Shown piece after piece: positions 23,300 to 35,955 of a DNA stretch of 64,000 nt (positions are counted from its first letter, which is position 1; each line of letters opens with the position of its first letter). Under the pieces are notes generated by a model that made no database searches, had not been told where the DNA came from, and saw only the letters and a list, made by a program, of their open reading frames with translations. A program made the position numbers and the translations under genes. The DNA is taken from the NCBI RefSeq assembly GCF_020379485.1, contig NC_063437.1, forward strand, positions 2,852,001-2,916,000, written 5' to 3'. This stretch comes from Brassica napus. Taxonomy: Eukaryota; Streptophyta; Magnoliopsida; Brassicales; Brassicaceae.

Positions 23300-24779
23300 T
23301 ACATATATATACATATATATATATGTATGTATATAATAGCTATTATATTTATATAATAGCTATTATTGAATTATTATGTTACTTAACTAAATATGATTAC
23401 ATTTATTTGATTGTATATTAGTGCAAACAAAATAACCGATGTTGTTAATATAGAAGTATGAATAAATTTTTGTTTCCATATATATCATATAAATTACACT
23501 TCAAATAAATATTCGTATGCTCTATACATTTCAATTATAACATAAAGATTTTTATTTAATTAAAATGTACATAAATTTATCCAGTTAGCTATATAATATT
23601 CGTTTCTTGTTTTTTTTGGCAACCTGCTATATAATATTCTATAGCTTTATTTTGGTATATATTTTCTTATGAAATCATTCTGATTTTTTTTTTAAAAATA
23701 ATTGACCTAACAAAAACAGATATGAGATTTGGCCCAACGGATTTTGTTAATTATTCATTTCTAAATTAATACTCATCATTTATCATCTCTTTCACGAGGA
23801 TCAATAAATACACGTTTGTATAATTTTATTTCCGTTTTTTATTTATGTCGGATCTGTACAACCACGTGAATTAGTTACACTTCCAATTATATAAGATGTT
23901 TTCATGGAATTTTAAAGGCCACTAATATCTTATAACCAAATAGAATTTACTAAATCAAAATGTTTTAACATTTTTATTTTAGTGTATTTGAATATATATA
24001 TTATTTTTTATTTATTAAACATGTAATTGTATAAGATATTATTTAATTTAATTTTTAGTTATTTCAAATATTTTCTTCGTGAATTTTGATAAAATCTATG
24101 TAATTAATTTGATTAATTATATGATATATTTTCATAAATTTTTAATTATAAAACTTATTTAATGCCAATTTATTAAATTTTATTTATATATTTTATTTAG
24201 TTTAATATAAAAGTTTATTTAAATTTACATGAATGTAATTTTTAATTATGAATATATAAATAAAACAATCAATTAAATTAACTGATTATATATTGATTGA
24301 AATTATTTTGTAGTATCTAAATCTGCAAAATAAGTTATACGTATTTTTTAATTTTTAAAATTATAATGTTTAGTCAATTATTTGATTTATTGATAAAAGT
24401 TATTAAAAAGATGAAACCAAATATTTTATATTGTTTGGAAACCATATTAATTATTGTGTTGTTTGGAAATATAGATAGCAAATATAATATTTTTTTATAA
24501 TTATTTATAATGGAATGACGTATTTAATTTAAAATCTTACAAAAAAAAAACTGTTGGGTCCAAGGAAATATTTTTGTTTCAATAAGAGATTGTAATTTGA
24601 GTCAGAAACAATACAAAAATTATAAAAAATATTTTTCTAGATTGAATTTTTTGTACGTTTCAGTTTTATGTATTATTTGTTTTTCGAAAATGACATTCCG
24701 ACACATTAACAACGTGAAGAGCTTGATGCTAAGTCTACATATAAACGAAATCAAAATAAATAAAGGAATCAATACATAT
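23300..24779. other. AT-rich intergenic DNA
   Basis: About 1.5 kb of very AT-rich DNA with no gene or clear element. Confidence 0.4.
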
Positions 24780-26788
24780 ATATACAATACTAAAAGGCAC
24801 TTATAAGCCATGGAGAAGATATCCACGTAGGATAAGAAAATCAACTAATCAAATAGCTCAAAGTTGCCACGTCATCTCATTTATTTTTCGTAAAAAAATG
24901 AAAATACAATGCAAAGGAAATCCGGGTTAGTATGACATAAATATAAGGCAGTTACCACTAAGCCACTGAAGCTTTCTAGGACACAATACTAAAAGGGAAA
25001 TATAAGCCATGGAAAGAGTGTCCACGTAGTATAGAAAAATCAACCAATCAGAGAACCCGAAGTTGCCACGTCATTTCATTTATTTTTCGTAAAAAAAGAA
25101 AAAAACAATGCAAAGTAAAGGATCGCACCCGGGTTAGTATGACATAAATATATGGCAGTTACCACTAAACCATTGAAGCTTTCTTGGACACATATACATG
25201 AATTACTAAGTATGTAATCACAAACTCTTATATACAGTTACAATAATATGAATTCAACTTTTAAGACTCTGATACTTTGTTTTGTAAAAAAAAATAAGTA
25301 AGTGACTAAGATTATATATTCTTTGAAAGTGTGAGAATATTGACAAATATGAAAAAGCATAGATTTTTGTTTTCGTGACAAAGTTAAGAATTTTGTAAAA
25401 GTAAGTAACATATAAATTTTCGTGACAAATATGAAAAAGCATAGATTTTTGTACAATTTTAACAAAACAACTCAAAACATAGTTCTCTAATGTCTTAATA
25501 AAATATTATTTAAGGGTGCAATAATTAAATATATCAATTCAATAAATTTTGTAATTTATAGATAAAACAATAACACAATAAATTTTGAAACATTTGTTTA
25601 ACCTATTGATTTCTTTTCATTCATGAGAATCCAACTAAACACGTCATCTCATTTATTTTTTCGTAAAAAATAAAAAACAATACAAAGTAAAGGATCGCAC
25701 CCGGGTTAGTATGACATAAATATATGGCAGTTACCATTAAGTCATTGAAGCTTTCTTGGACACATACACATGAATTACTAAGTATGTAATCACAAACTCT
25801 TATATACAATTACAATAATATGAATTCAACTTTTAAGACTTTGATACTTTGTTTTGTAAAAAAAAATAAGTAAGTGACTAAGATTATATATTCTTTGAAA
25901 GTGTGAAAACATTGACAAATATGAAAAAGCATAGATTTTTGTACAATTTTGACAAAACAACTCAAAACATAGTTCTATAATGTCTTAATAAAATATTATT
26001 TAAGGGTGCAATAATTAAATATATCAATTCAATAAATTTTGTAATTTATAGACAAAACAATAACACAATAAATTTTGAAACATTTGTTTAACCTATCGAT
26101 TTCTTTTCATTCATGAGAATCCAACTAAACAAGATAAAAAAAAAAAATAGATTTACCAATATTTAATTACCATTTTATTCAATTTTGATTAATTTCAAAT
26201 TGTAATAATGTATCTTTTTGAATTTAAAAAAAAAATAATGTTCTTTCTTTATTACACTAGCATTATATATAGATTTTTTTTTTTGTCGACAACTAGCATT
26301 ATATGTAGATTCTATAGGAAAATCAAACAATCAGAGACCCCGAAGTTGCCACGTCATCTCATTTATTTTTTCGTAAAAAATGAGAAAACAATGCAAAAAA
26401 AGGATCGAACCCAGGTTAGTATGACATAAATATAGGACAATTACCACTAAGCGATAGATGCTTTTTTTGGAGTCATATACATGAATTATTAAGTATGTAA
26501 TCATAAACTCTTATGTACAGTTACAATAATATGAATTCAACTTTCAAGACTCTGATACTTTGTTCTGTAAAATAAAATAAGTAAGTGACTAAGATTATAT
26601 ATTCTTTGAAAGTGTGAGAACATTGACAAATATGAAAAAGCATATATTTTTGTTTTGGTGACAAAGTTAAGAATTTTGTAAAAGTAAGTAACATACAAAT
26701 TTTCGTGACAAATATGAAAAATCATAGATTTTTGTACAATTTTGACAAAATAACTCAAAACATAGTTCTCTAATGTCTTAATAAAATA

Positions 26789-27037
26789 CTCCCTCTGTTT
26801 CTTATTATTTGATGTTTTACTCCAATGCACAAATATTAAGAAAAACTATTATTTATTTAAAGTGACACTAAATTATAATATAAAATTAGTTTATTTAACT
26901 ATAAATAGAAATAATAAAAATCTAATTGGTTACACAGTTTTTGATAAAGTTAAAGTTACATAGATTTGTACAAACTTCATCTATTATGAAACAAAAAAAA
27001 CTTCTCTAAAACATCAAGTATATTGAAACGGAGGGAG
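26789..27037. mobile_element. Stowaway MITE with paralogous empty site
   Basis: 249 bp with termini CTCCCTCTGTTTC and GAAACGGAGGGAG, flanked by TA on each side. The two sister repeat units (near 25502 and 25988) carry the uninterrupted sequence AAAATATTATTTAAGG, so the insertion point and TA duplication are directly visible. Confidence 0.92.
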
Positions 27038-27148
27038 TATTATTTAAGGATGCAATAATTAAATATATCAACTCAATAAATTTTGTAATTTATAGACAAA
27101 ACAATAACACAACAAATTTTGAAACATTTGTTTAACATATCGATTTCT

Positions 27149-27295
27149 CACTACGGGAAAACAAAAGATTTACGAGGGCGTGTTTCCTCGCGAATTCGTC
27201 GTAAAAGCAAGTTTACGAAGAATTACCGAGGAAACCCGTTTCATCGTTAAACGTTTGTCGTAAAGCATATTTCCTCGCTAATTCGTCGTCGCTAA
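27149..27295 (+). mobile_element. CACTA transposon end fragment
   Basis: Begins CACTACGGGAAAAC and continues with TTTACGAGG, CCTCGCGAATTCGTCGTAA and related motifs, the same subterminal words as in the CACTA element at 51555-59462. The sister units lack it. Only one terminus is recognisable; the right junction replaced a few bases of the unit. Confidence 0.75.
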
Positions 27296-28563
27296 TTCAT
27301 GAGAATCCAACTAAACAAGATAAAAAAAATTAGATTTACCTATATTTAATTACCATTTTATTCAATTTTGATTTAATTTCAAATTGTAATAATGTATCTT
27401 TTTGAATTTACAAAAAAAATAATGTTCTTTCTTTGTTACACTAGCATTATATATAGATTCTATATACATAAATAAATATAATATAACAACATAAGCTTGC
27501 TTTCTCCGATTCATATGAAAACTTTTTAAGTTATCCACCAAAGCAACTTAATTAAATCAATCAAATTGTTAGAATACAACAAATTAATATATAATTTTAT
27601 TTTAAATTAATTTATTTAAAAAGTGTATTTTCATTAAAAACAAAATAATAAATAAGTAAAACTGATTTGATGGTACTTTTTATGAAATATAGATATATAT
27701 ATATCAATTTTGTGAAAGAAATATAAGCTTAATATGGAAAAAAAATCCTAAATACAAAAAACTCTAAAAATTAACAAAAAAAAAATTAATAAAAATTAAA
27801 CTATGATATCACTTGAAAGCTTCTTAGACAATACTAATAAAATATTTAAGCGATAATTAGATAAATTTGATTTTTTTTTCCAGCCAAAAGTTTATTATTA
27901 ATTAGCATCAGTTATTTCAAGATGTTTAAGAAATGATGGATACAAAAATAGGATGGACCTAAATGATATATGAACTATGAATAATACTTTGTAAAGCTGA
28001 CTTAGATAACATATTTGCACATCCATTTCCAGTCCTTTTTGATGCCTAAATTCAATTTTTCAGAGCAGTTATTCCACAAAGAGATCGTATGAGATATTGT
28101 TTTAATATTCAGATTTGTTTCTTAACTGTTAAGAAGATTGATAACTGTAAAAATGTCTCATTCGAATATGATATGTCTATAACCGAGTCCCCAACGTGAG
28201 ACAAGTTTGTTTAAAAAGTAAATAATTTCATTTTTCTTATACTATATAATAAATATACATTATTTACTGATAATAAAAATATAGTTATTTATCTATCACA
28301 AATCGCTATGCAAATATGTGAATCAAGTACAACAATCAAACAACATAATGATTTCCACAAAGAAAATTTTAAAAATATATTTATGTTATGTAGTCTTATT
28401 TTATATTCTTTAAATAATGTAATACAATATTATACATTATTTTTTTAGAATTGAGAAATACATATAATATTTTATCCGCGCGTAGCACGGTTAAAAAATC
28501 TAGTACTTTATAATGACACATTTTCAAAAAACTTGAATAATAATGAGAGAAAAAAATTAACTA

Positions 28564-30013
28564 GCTCTCCCATCTCTCGAAGTATCAAAACAGATCTTGA
28601 CCAGAAAATCACCGAACCTTGCTCAGCTCCGGTGCCGGTGCCGGTACCGGAGGCGCCCCTTTTCTCCGTTCTAGTTTCTGCTTGCTCTTCTGCTCTCTCC
28701 CTCCGATATGCTCTTGACTCTGGCGAAGGGATTAGTCAGCGGCCTCCTGCACCGCTCGAGAGGTTCGCAGATCCGGTGACGAAGTCCTTCCCTAGAGCCA
28801 CGGCGAGGTGGGTTGATGGCGTAAGTGGGTGGAGTCGGTTTTTAGGGTTTCGTGCCAGATCTATTTTCATCTCTAGGTCTGGTCTTTTGACGGAAGCAAG
28901 CGGCGGAGTTCTGTTGCTCTGTCTCTACCGAGGTCTCTGCGTTAGTGTTTTAAACTTTGTTTTCCTTTGTGGGTGACTGGGTTTCTTGCTGCAGTGGAGA
29001 AGAGTGGCGAGGGATAGGTGTTGAAGTCGCTCCGAGGAAACTTGGGTCGGTGGATGGTTACCTTCTTCGTCAAAGAGTGCACTAGAGGTTTGTCTACTCG
29101 GTGGCGCGTGAAGGATTGGGTGTTGCTGTGTGGTGGCGCGTGGTCTCTGGTTACGGCGTGTGATGAGTCGTCGAGCTTCGTTTTGCCTTGTCATCTACGG
29201 CTAGGCGTTCTTAGCTCCATTGATTGTCCTCTCTTCCTTCAAGCTCTACTAGTGTTTTGGTATCCTTATTGTCCTCTCGGAAGTTTCACTTCCTCTGGGC
29301 GTTTGACTCTTGGGCTCATCTTCTTTCCTCTTCGCTGGCACCGGAGGGGTTTCTCACGGTCACTGTTTCTGATCTGCGCTTCGGTTCTCGAAGACAGGCT
29401 TATGGCGTGGAGCTGGCGTAGTCGGGTTTTTCTCCGGTTACATGGTTTCTCGGTGGCTCCATTTGTTAGGATTATCGCATCCCTGTACCGACATTGGTCT
29501 TGCAGCTGTGTTGGTAGCGGTTTCCTTTTCAGTTTGTGCAGGTTTTAAGAGTCTCAAGGATTCCAGAGCAGCTTTCATCTCAAACCCGTCTTTATTAGTG
29601 TTTCTGCGCTCGGAGCGGCATCGTGTACAGATCGTGTTCGGGCAAATTAATGCTCGGTCTGGTTGAGGCGAGTGTGTGTGACCTCTCCCTTGTTGTGTGT
29701 TTGCAGGCAGGTGCTTGGGAAGTCCTTAGCAAGCTGTTTTCGGATGCGCCATTATCTTTAAGAGCGGATCATCGGGGAGACCAAAATTACCGGGTTCCGA
29801 CTTTCGGTTGAACTTGGTTCATTCTTCTGCGGCAAGCGGTTGGTTCTAACTTAGCTGAGCCTTCGGAGTTCAGTTTGGGTTGTTGAGTTTGCCACTGCTT
29901 AGGCTTGATAGAGTTTGTGTCTAGGTTTTTTCATTTATCTGCCTTTTGTTTCCTTTGTAATTCTGTCAAAAACATAAAACCTGGTAATAATATTTTAACA
30001 TTTTTACCAAAAA
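28564..30013 (+). mobile_element. GC-rich non-LTR retroposon with target duplication
   Basis: About 1.45 kb ending in ATTTTTACC and an A run, bounded by AAAAAAATTAACTA at 28550-28563 and 30014-30027 (the right copy merges with the poly-A). The body is clearly GC-richer than its surroundings. Several open stretches exist (28533-28976, 29018-29548) but none shows a known domain and they overlap in different frames, so I read it as non-coding, in the manner of Sadhu-type retroposons or a LINE-derived internal piece. Confidence 0.7.
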
Positions 30014-30047
30014 AAAAAAATTAACTATTCAACGTAAACTTTGTTTG

Positions 30048-30329
30048 TTTTTTTTTCCCTGAATTTTATCTTCAGTAATCAAAAGAACGAAACAGAGTAC
30101 GGCACGAAGGCCAAAGGACACAAGATGACAAGAACCAAATAGAAACACGTAAACGAACACCAATAGGTGTGTATAAACAACCATCATGAACACAGATGGT
30201 TACAGCAAACACGGACTCTCTTCTGCAATCCCTTTCTGCAACCAGCAAGGGCTTCCCGAGGCCACATAAGATTGGTAGAAATGGTTCCGAGTCACACTTT
30301 TAGCAATTTTGATAGCCACTTTTGTTTGG
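30048..30329 (-). pseudogene. Older LINE ORF2 3' fragment
   Basis: A T run at 30048-30056 marks its poly-A tail. On the minus strand from 30329 a frame reads AIKIAKSVTRNHFYQSYVA and ends CLL-stop at 30200-30202, alignable with the RNase H tail of the neighbouring younger LINE (AAIIAQSVTREGRMQSYVA). The younger LINE inserted into it. The part 5' of the insertion is at most a few bases, so it was 5'-truncated. Confidence 0.75.
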
Positions 30330-32438
30330 TTTTTTTTTTTTTAACTTCTGAAATTCATTAGAAATCGAAAAGAGGTACAGAGAACTCATAGAACCCAAAC
30401 CACAAAGGCACTCTAAAATCCTGAAAAACCACCCTTGCCTAAAACAGAGACAGTACAAACACCAACTCACACCACAGAACAGAGGACACATTAGAGGAGA
30501 CGACTTTCATTGACAAAGAATTCAAAAAGCCAAGAGGGATGTCCAGTAGCCACATAAGATTGCATTCTTCCTTCCCTGGTAACACTTTGAGCAATGATTG
30601 CCGCTCCTCTATTTTCCTCCTTCAAAACGCTCAATAGCTGGTAATCCGCAATCCCCCGCAGCAGCGTCTTTAGCTCCACCACCTGATAACGCAAGGCAGG
30701 CCACTGGAGTGGGTTTTGCACCGCCATGAAAATCTCTTTATAATCCCCTGCAAAAACCACTTTGTTGTAATGCAGACTCGACATGCTTTCCACTGCCCAA
30801 AGAATCGAAACCAGTCTGGCTTCAGCCAAGCTCCGCACATTCGAAAAGGCTCTCCGGCTATGCATAAGTACCACTCCTCTATGATTCCTTACGACCCACG
30901 CAACACCCATCCGCTTTGATTGCTTCACCCAATCAAAGCCCACATTACACATCAACCAATCTTTTCGAGGGGGGCTCCAGTTCCTTTTAATCGAGACTAC
31001 CTCATTGGCACTCCGCTTAGTAGTTTCTTCTTATACTTCTTGAGCTAAAAACCACTCCTCTGCCTCATATACAGCCTTCTCCTTAATCTCTTCCGGTAAC
31101 CATCTCCTACCCTTGAAGATCAATTCATTTCTGCTCTTCCAAATACCCCATAACAGCCACGGCCATGTTCTATTCACTGTTATCTCTCCTCGTTTACTGT
31201 TCTTTAACTTTAACAGATAGTTTAAGTTTCCAAACAGACTTCCTTCATCAAAACCAATCTTTGGATGAGGGATCCCAGATAAAGCCCACACTTGTCTCGC
31301 TGGATCACATTGGAACAGAGCATGAAGAATTGATTCTCCCTCGACGCCACACGACTGGCATCTATCATCAATCTGCAAACCTCTCTTGATTATAAGCTCA
31401 GACACTGGCAGTGCTTCACTCAACGCTTTCCACAGAAAAATCTTAATCTTGGGGGGCGAGGTGATTTTCCAAACTTCTTCTTTAATGGGGTTCAGAGATG
31501 GGAGCTCCAACACCTCAGGACAGCATTCCTTAATCTTTTGATCCCTCGCTAACCAGTAAGCTGATTTCACCGTCAAATTACCAGACCTATTATGCCTCCA
31601 AGTGAAAGAGTCCTCATGAGATATCGATGGTGGGTTTGAAAGTATCAGCTCCACATCTCTAGGGACAAAGATCTCTTGTAACGCCGACTCATTCCATTTC
31701 CTCGACGTTGAGTCAATCAGATCTCTAACCATAAGATTGACATCAAAGGTAATACATTTGATCCAAGGGGCTCTCAAACCCGTCTCCGGATCATCTATCC
31801 ATTTGTCTAGCCAAACTCTCGTGTCGCCTCCATTCCCTATACTCTTTTTCAACCCCTTCTGAAGAAGCTCCCTACCATGAATGATGTTTCGCCAAGCGAA
31901 GGATGGTCTAGCTCCAACCGAGGCTTCTAAGAAGTGAGAGTTAGGGAAATACCTACTCTTGAGAAACCTTGTCATAAGACACTCTTGATTATTAACCAGT
32001 TTCCAAGCTTGTTTGGCAAGCAAAGCTTGGTTGAAACTTTCCAAGTCTTTAAAACCAATTCCTCCGAGTGCTTTAGGAAGGCAGAGTCTGTCCCAGGAAG
32101 ACCAGTGGATCTTGTTCTCGTGAGCTTCTGAATTCCACCAGTAATTTGCCATAAGGCTCTCCAGATTTTTTATGATCGTTTTAGGTAATCTGAAACAAGA
32201 CATTAGAAAAACTGGAAGGGCTGTTGCTGTAGATTTCAGGAACACTTCTTTTCCACCTTGAGATAACTTGCGCAGAAACCAACTGTTTAGCCTACAATGC
32301 GTTCGATCCTTAAGATAAGAGAGCAACTCCACCTTAGACCCAGAGAAGCATTCCGGCATTCCAAGGTATTTACTTGTGCCTCCGATGTTATGAATGCCAA
32401 GGATGTCTTTCAGCTGTGCTTTTTCCTCCTCCAAAATC
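30330..32438 (-). mobile_element. 5'-truncated LINE (L1-type) with target duplication
   Basis: A minus-strand LINE of 2.1 kb: a T run at 30330-30342 is its poly-A tail and AGCCAC(C/T)TTTGTTTGG flanks it (30314-30329 and 32439-32454, one mismatch). It carries only the distal part of ORF2; endonuclease and most of the reverse transcriptase are missing, as usual for target-primed integration that stops early. Confidence 0.88.
30491..32434 (-). pseudogene. LINE ORF2 C-terminal part (RT thumb, zf-RVT, RNase H)
   Basis: Read on the minus strand: the end of the reverse transcriptase (YLGMPECFSGSK, FLKSTATALPVFLMSCFRLP, ALGGIGFKDLESFNQALLAK), then the zinc-binding zf-RVT domain (DDRCQSCGVEGESILHALFQC), then an RNase H-like domain (GVAWVVRNHRGVVL, AEARLVSILWAVE, AGDYKEI). 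A single in-frame TAA (31031-31033) separates the zf-RVT and RNase H parts; the frame is otherwise uninterrupted for about 640 codons. Not functional because it is 5'-truncated and has the stop, but little decayed. Confidence 0.9.
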
Positions 32439-32454
32439 AGCCACCTTTGTTTGG

Positions 32455-32968
32455 TTAAGACAAGATTTTTGTTTTAGATATAAAACATACAGGTTTTGTA
32501 AGCATGAAAACGTAAGGTTCATACTTTAAGAAACAAAATTTAATTTGTGCTACGTGTCAAATTCAAATATTTAAAAAAGAAAAAAAAAGCTAGGCCGGGT
32601 CAATTTAAGAACATTGATATTTCAAACTCTAGTCTTTCTTTTTTTTCCGACTATTTCAAACTCTATTATATGTGTATAAATGTGGTCACAAACCCGCATT
32701 TAAAAACGAATCAACCGGTATCAATAGGCTGCAAGAAAAATGATACTATTTACATCGATTTAACCAAAATTAACCGGATATGACGGGTGTCAAATAGGCA
32801 GCAATAGAAATTGGGGAACAAGATGAAAATATAAAATACCAAAACAAAGCTTCGAATCCAACGATAAAGCACAACAGAGATATTATCTTTTCTAACAAAA
32901 CTGAGACTAAGACAAGAAGTCTGTTTTTAACTCCAAAAGTAAAATGACAGAAATCAAATGATAATAGC
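32455..32968. other. Intergenic DNA and 3' flank of RPL23A
   Basis: From about 32800 the sequence matches the 3' flank of the RPL23A pseudogene (ATTGG, GATAAAGCA, ACTCCAAAAGTAAA) and is probably 3' UTR. No gene is seen before that. Confidence 0.6.
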
Positions 32969-34212
<1,244 letters not shown>

Positions 34213-34379
34213 TACTCAAAAGTCAGATCCTTTCCTACAAAAAAACTGTTAAAACCCATAGAAGTAAATCAGTTAGAAAAGCAGAACAAAGATTGAAGCT
34301 TGGGATAGTTTCCAGTAATTCAAGTTGAGAAGAAGGCAAAAGGGGACGAACCTGAGCGGCGAAACGAAAACCCTTTGGA

Positions 34380-34500
34380 TCAGTTTGAGAGAAGGCAAAA
34401 TGAAAACATAGAAGACTAATAAGAACCCTAGATTGTCACCTTATGGGCCTTGGTTAAACTAATGGGCTTTCTTTTATTTAATGATTCGAAGCCCATTTGT
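34380..34500 (-). promoter_or_regulatory. Ribosomal-protein promoter: telo box and site II motifs
   Basis: Upstream of RPL23A are AACCCTAG (34424-34431, telo-box type), TGGGCC (34444-34449), TGGGCT (34463-34468) and AGCCCA (34490-34495, TGGGCT on the other strand). Telo box plus clustered TGGGCY site II elements is the hallmark of plant ribosomal protein promoters, bound by Myb-like and TCP factors to couple expression to cell growth. Confidence 0.8.
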
Positions 34501-35955
34501 AGTTAGGTTTAATATACAAATCAGTCTGATAAAAGGGGCTGATAATTGGACTGGATCTCAAAGTTGTTTAATTTTAATAAATACTAAATTTTGAGCCGCA
34601 TAATGGATATATTTTTACATTTTGGTTGAAATTTAATTTTTATATTTTTATTTTTTTTCATATATATGTTTTTTGTATAATATTTAATTAATAAAAGATT
34701 TTAATAATTGTATTAAAATAGTTGGATCACACATATATCAATAAGAACATTTCTAATGTAAAACTTCATTTTTTCCTCCAAAATGGAGTAAAAGTGAAAA
34801 TAGAGTAAAATTACTTCAATTTTACTCTATTTTCCGCAACATAATGGAATAATGAACAAACAAAAAATAGATTACTCCATTTATGGAGTAAATTTCATTA
34901 TGAAATGAGATATAAAGTTGGGTTGGAGCATTTTTTACTCCATATTCATATTTACTCCATTTTAGAGAAACAAATAAAGTAAAGATGGTGATGCCCTAAA
35001 TCATGTTCATGTGTAAATAGTATTGATTATTAAAACTATCAAAAATCTGTAAAGTAAACAAAAAAAGTAGTGTCAATTCTAATTATGTGTCATATTTACT
35101 CACTTTATTTTCAAATTTCTATATCTAAGATATATTAAACCAGATTACTGAATCTGAACCGGTCTAATCATATCAAAATCCAGTCTGATTTAAAAAAACA
35201 TTGTATCAAATAGAAACAACAAAATAAATGGTTAATGCTACTGTTGGGTCCCCAAACGATTTCCAAATCGTCATTCGTTACGAATTTGAGCAACAAAACA
35301 TGAATCATATCTCTTTTGAAGCCATTTTGTTTTTGTTTTCTTTTTTTGCTGTTTTAGAGAGAAAAGGTGACACCAAAACTGGAAGAGAAAGATCAGTACA
35401 TGAACGGTTTAAACGGTAATAAACTAACTCTTGTATTACACTTCAACCAGAATTCAAAACCTACTTTAGTGTACTTTACTTGGAAGTCTTGAAACAACAT
35501 AAAAGGAGGTCTACCAACTGGTGAGAGAGAGTATATGATAACATTGTAAGAAGAAGTCCATTAATAATCTAAAACTCTCCTAGAGCCCCTAAACCTTACA
35601 CTTTTATCTGATTATAACATTGCTAATACATGGCTCCTTGACGATTACAATGTCTATGGAAGAAGTTTCCCCAGCTGTACATGAGAGTTGTTTTCTCTCA
35701 ACTTCAACTTCCATAACCCCAGATAGAGAGAGAGACCCGCTGCATCAGATGCAAAACAAAAGAACAAAATGGTTTTGTGACGATTTGGCAAAACAGGTCA
35801 CATCCTAGCTTATCAAAATGTAATACAGATTGTGTTTAGAGAACTTCTCACCTGATCTGAATACTCTTAACTGAAACGTGTTGGCGGAAGGAATATGTGA
35901 AAGGAAAAGGACAAAAGAAGCAGAAGAGTAAATGTGTTGAACTTGCGTGCAGGTG
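34501..35955. other. Intergenic region between RPL23A and MKP1
   Basis: Apart from the MITE-like patch at 34745-34995 no element is clear. The part from about 35440 onward is likely the 3' UTR of MKP1. Short open stretches at 35228 and 35620 have no recognisable features. Confidence 0.45.
34745..34995. mobile_element. MITE-like sequence with ATGGAGTAAA inverted repeats
   Basis: Ends are loosely inverted (AAAATGGAGTAAA near 34783; TTTACTCCATTTTA near 34950) around an AT-rich centre. The same words occur at 39485-39650, so a repeat family is likely. Exact ends and target duplication not determined. Confidence 0.45.

Larger units (their letters stand above)
25068..27470. repeat. Tandem units of about 0.57-0.7 kb
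   Basis: Three consecutive units contain, in the same order, CACGTCAT...CATTTATTTTT, a GGATCG-ACCC-GGTTAGTATGACAT block, GAATTACTAAGTATGTAATC, ATGAATTCAACTTT, AAAGCATAGATTTTTG and TTAAGGGTGCAATAATT-type phrases, ending GAGAATCCAACTAAAC. Units start near 25068, 25641 and 26350. The third holds a Stowaway MITE and a CACTA fragment absent from the first two. Confidence 0.8.
24780..28503 (+). mobile_element. Helitron-like array of duplicated units with intact Helitron 3' end
   Basis: The right end has the Helitron signature: hairpin CCGCGCGTAGCACGG, short A-rich spacer and CTAG (28500-28503) before T. The left part begins with TACAATACTAAAAGG and TTGCCACGTCATCTCATTTA phrases typical of Brassicaceae Helitron 5' regions. 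In between, a unit is present about four times (heads near 24870, 25070, 25642, 26352), the last carrying later insertions. The exact 5' TC could not be fixed, and more than one element may be involved. Confidence 0.5.

Noticed and set aside
25105..25182. tRNA gene on the minus strand
   Set aside because: Only box-like words are present; no acceptor stem, anticodon arm or overall cloverleaf could be folded.
28533..29811. Overlapping open frames up to 176 codons in the GC-rich retroposon
   Set aside because: Different frames, no domain, and one starts outside the element; composition alone explains the length.
35228..35419. 63-codon open frame between RPL23A and MKP1
   Set aside because: No known motif and not part of either flanking gene model.
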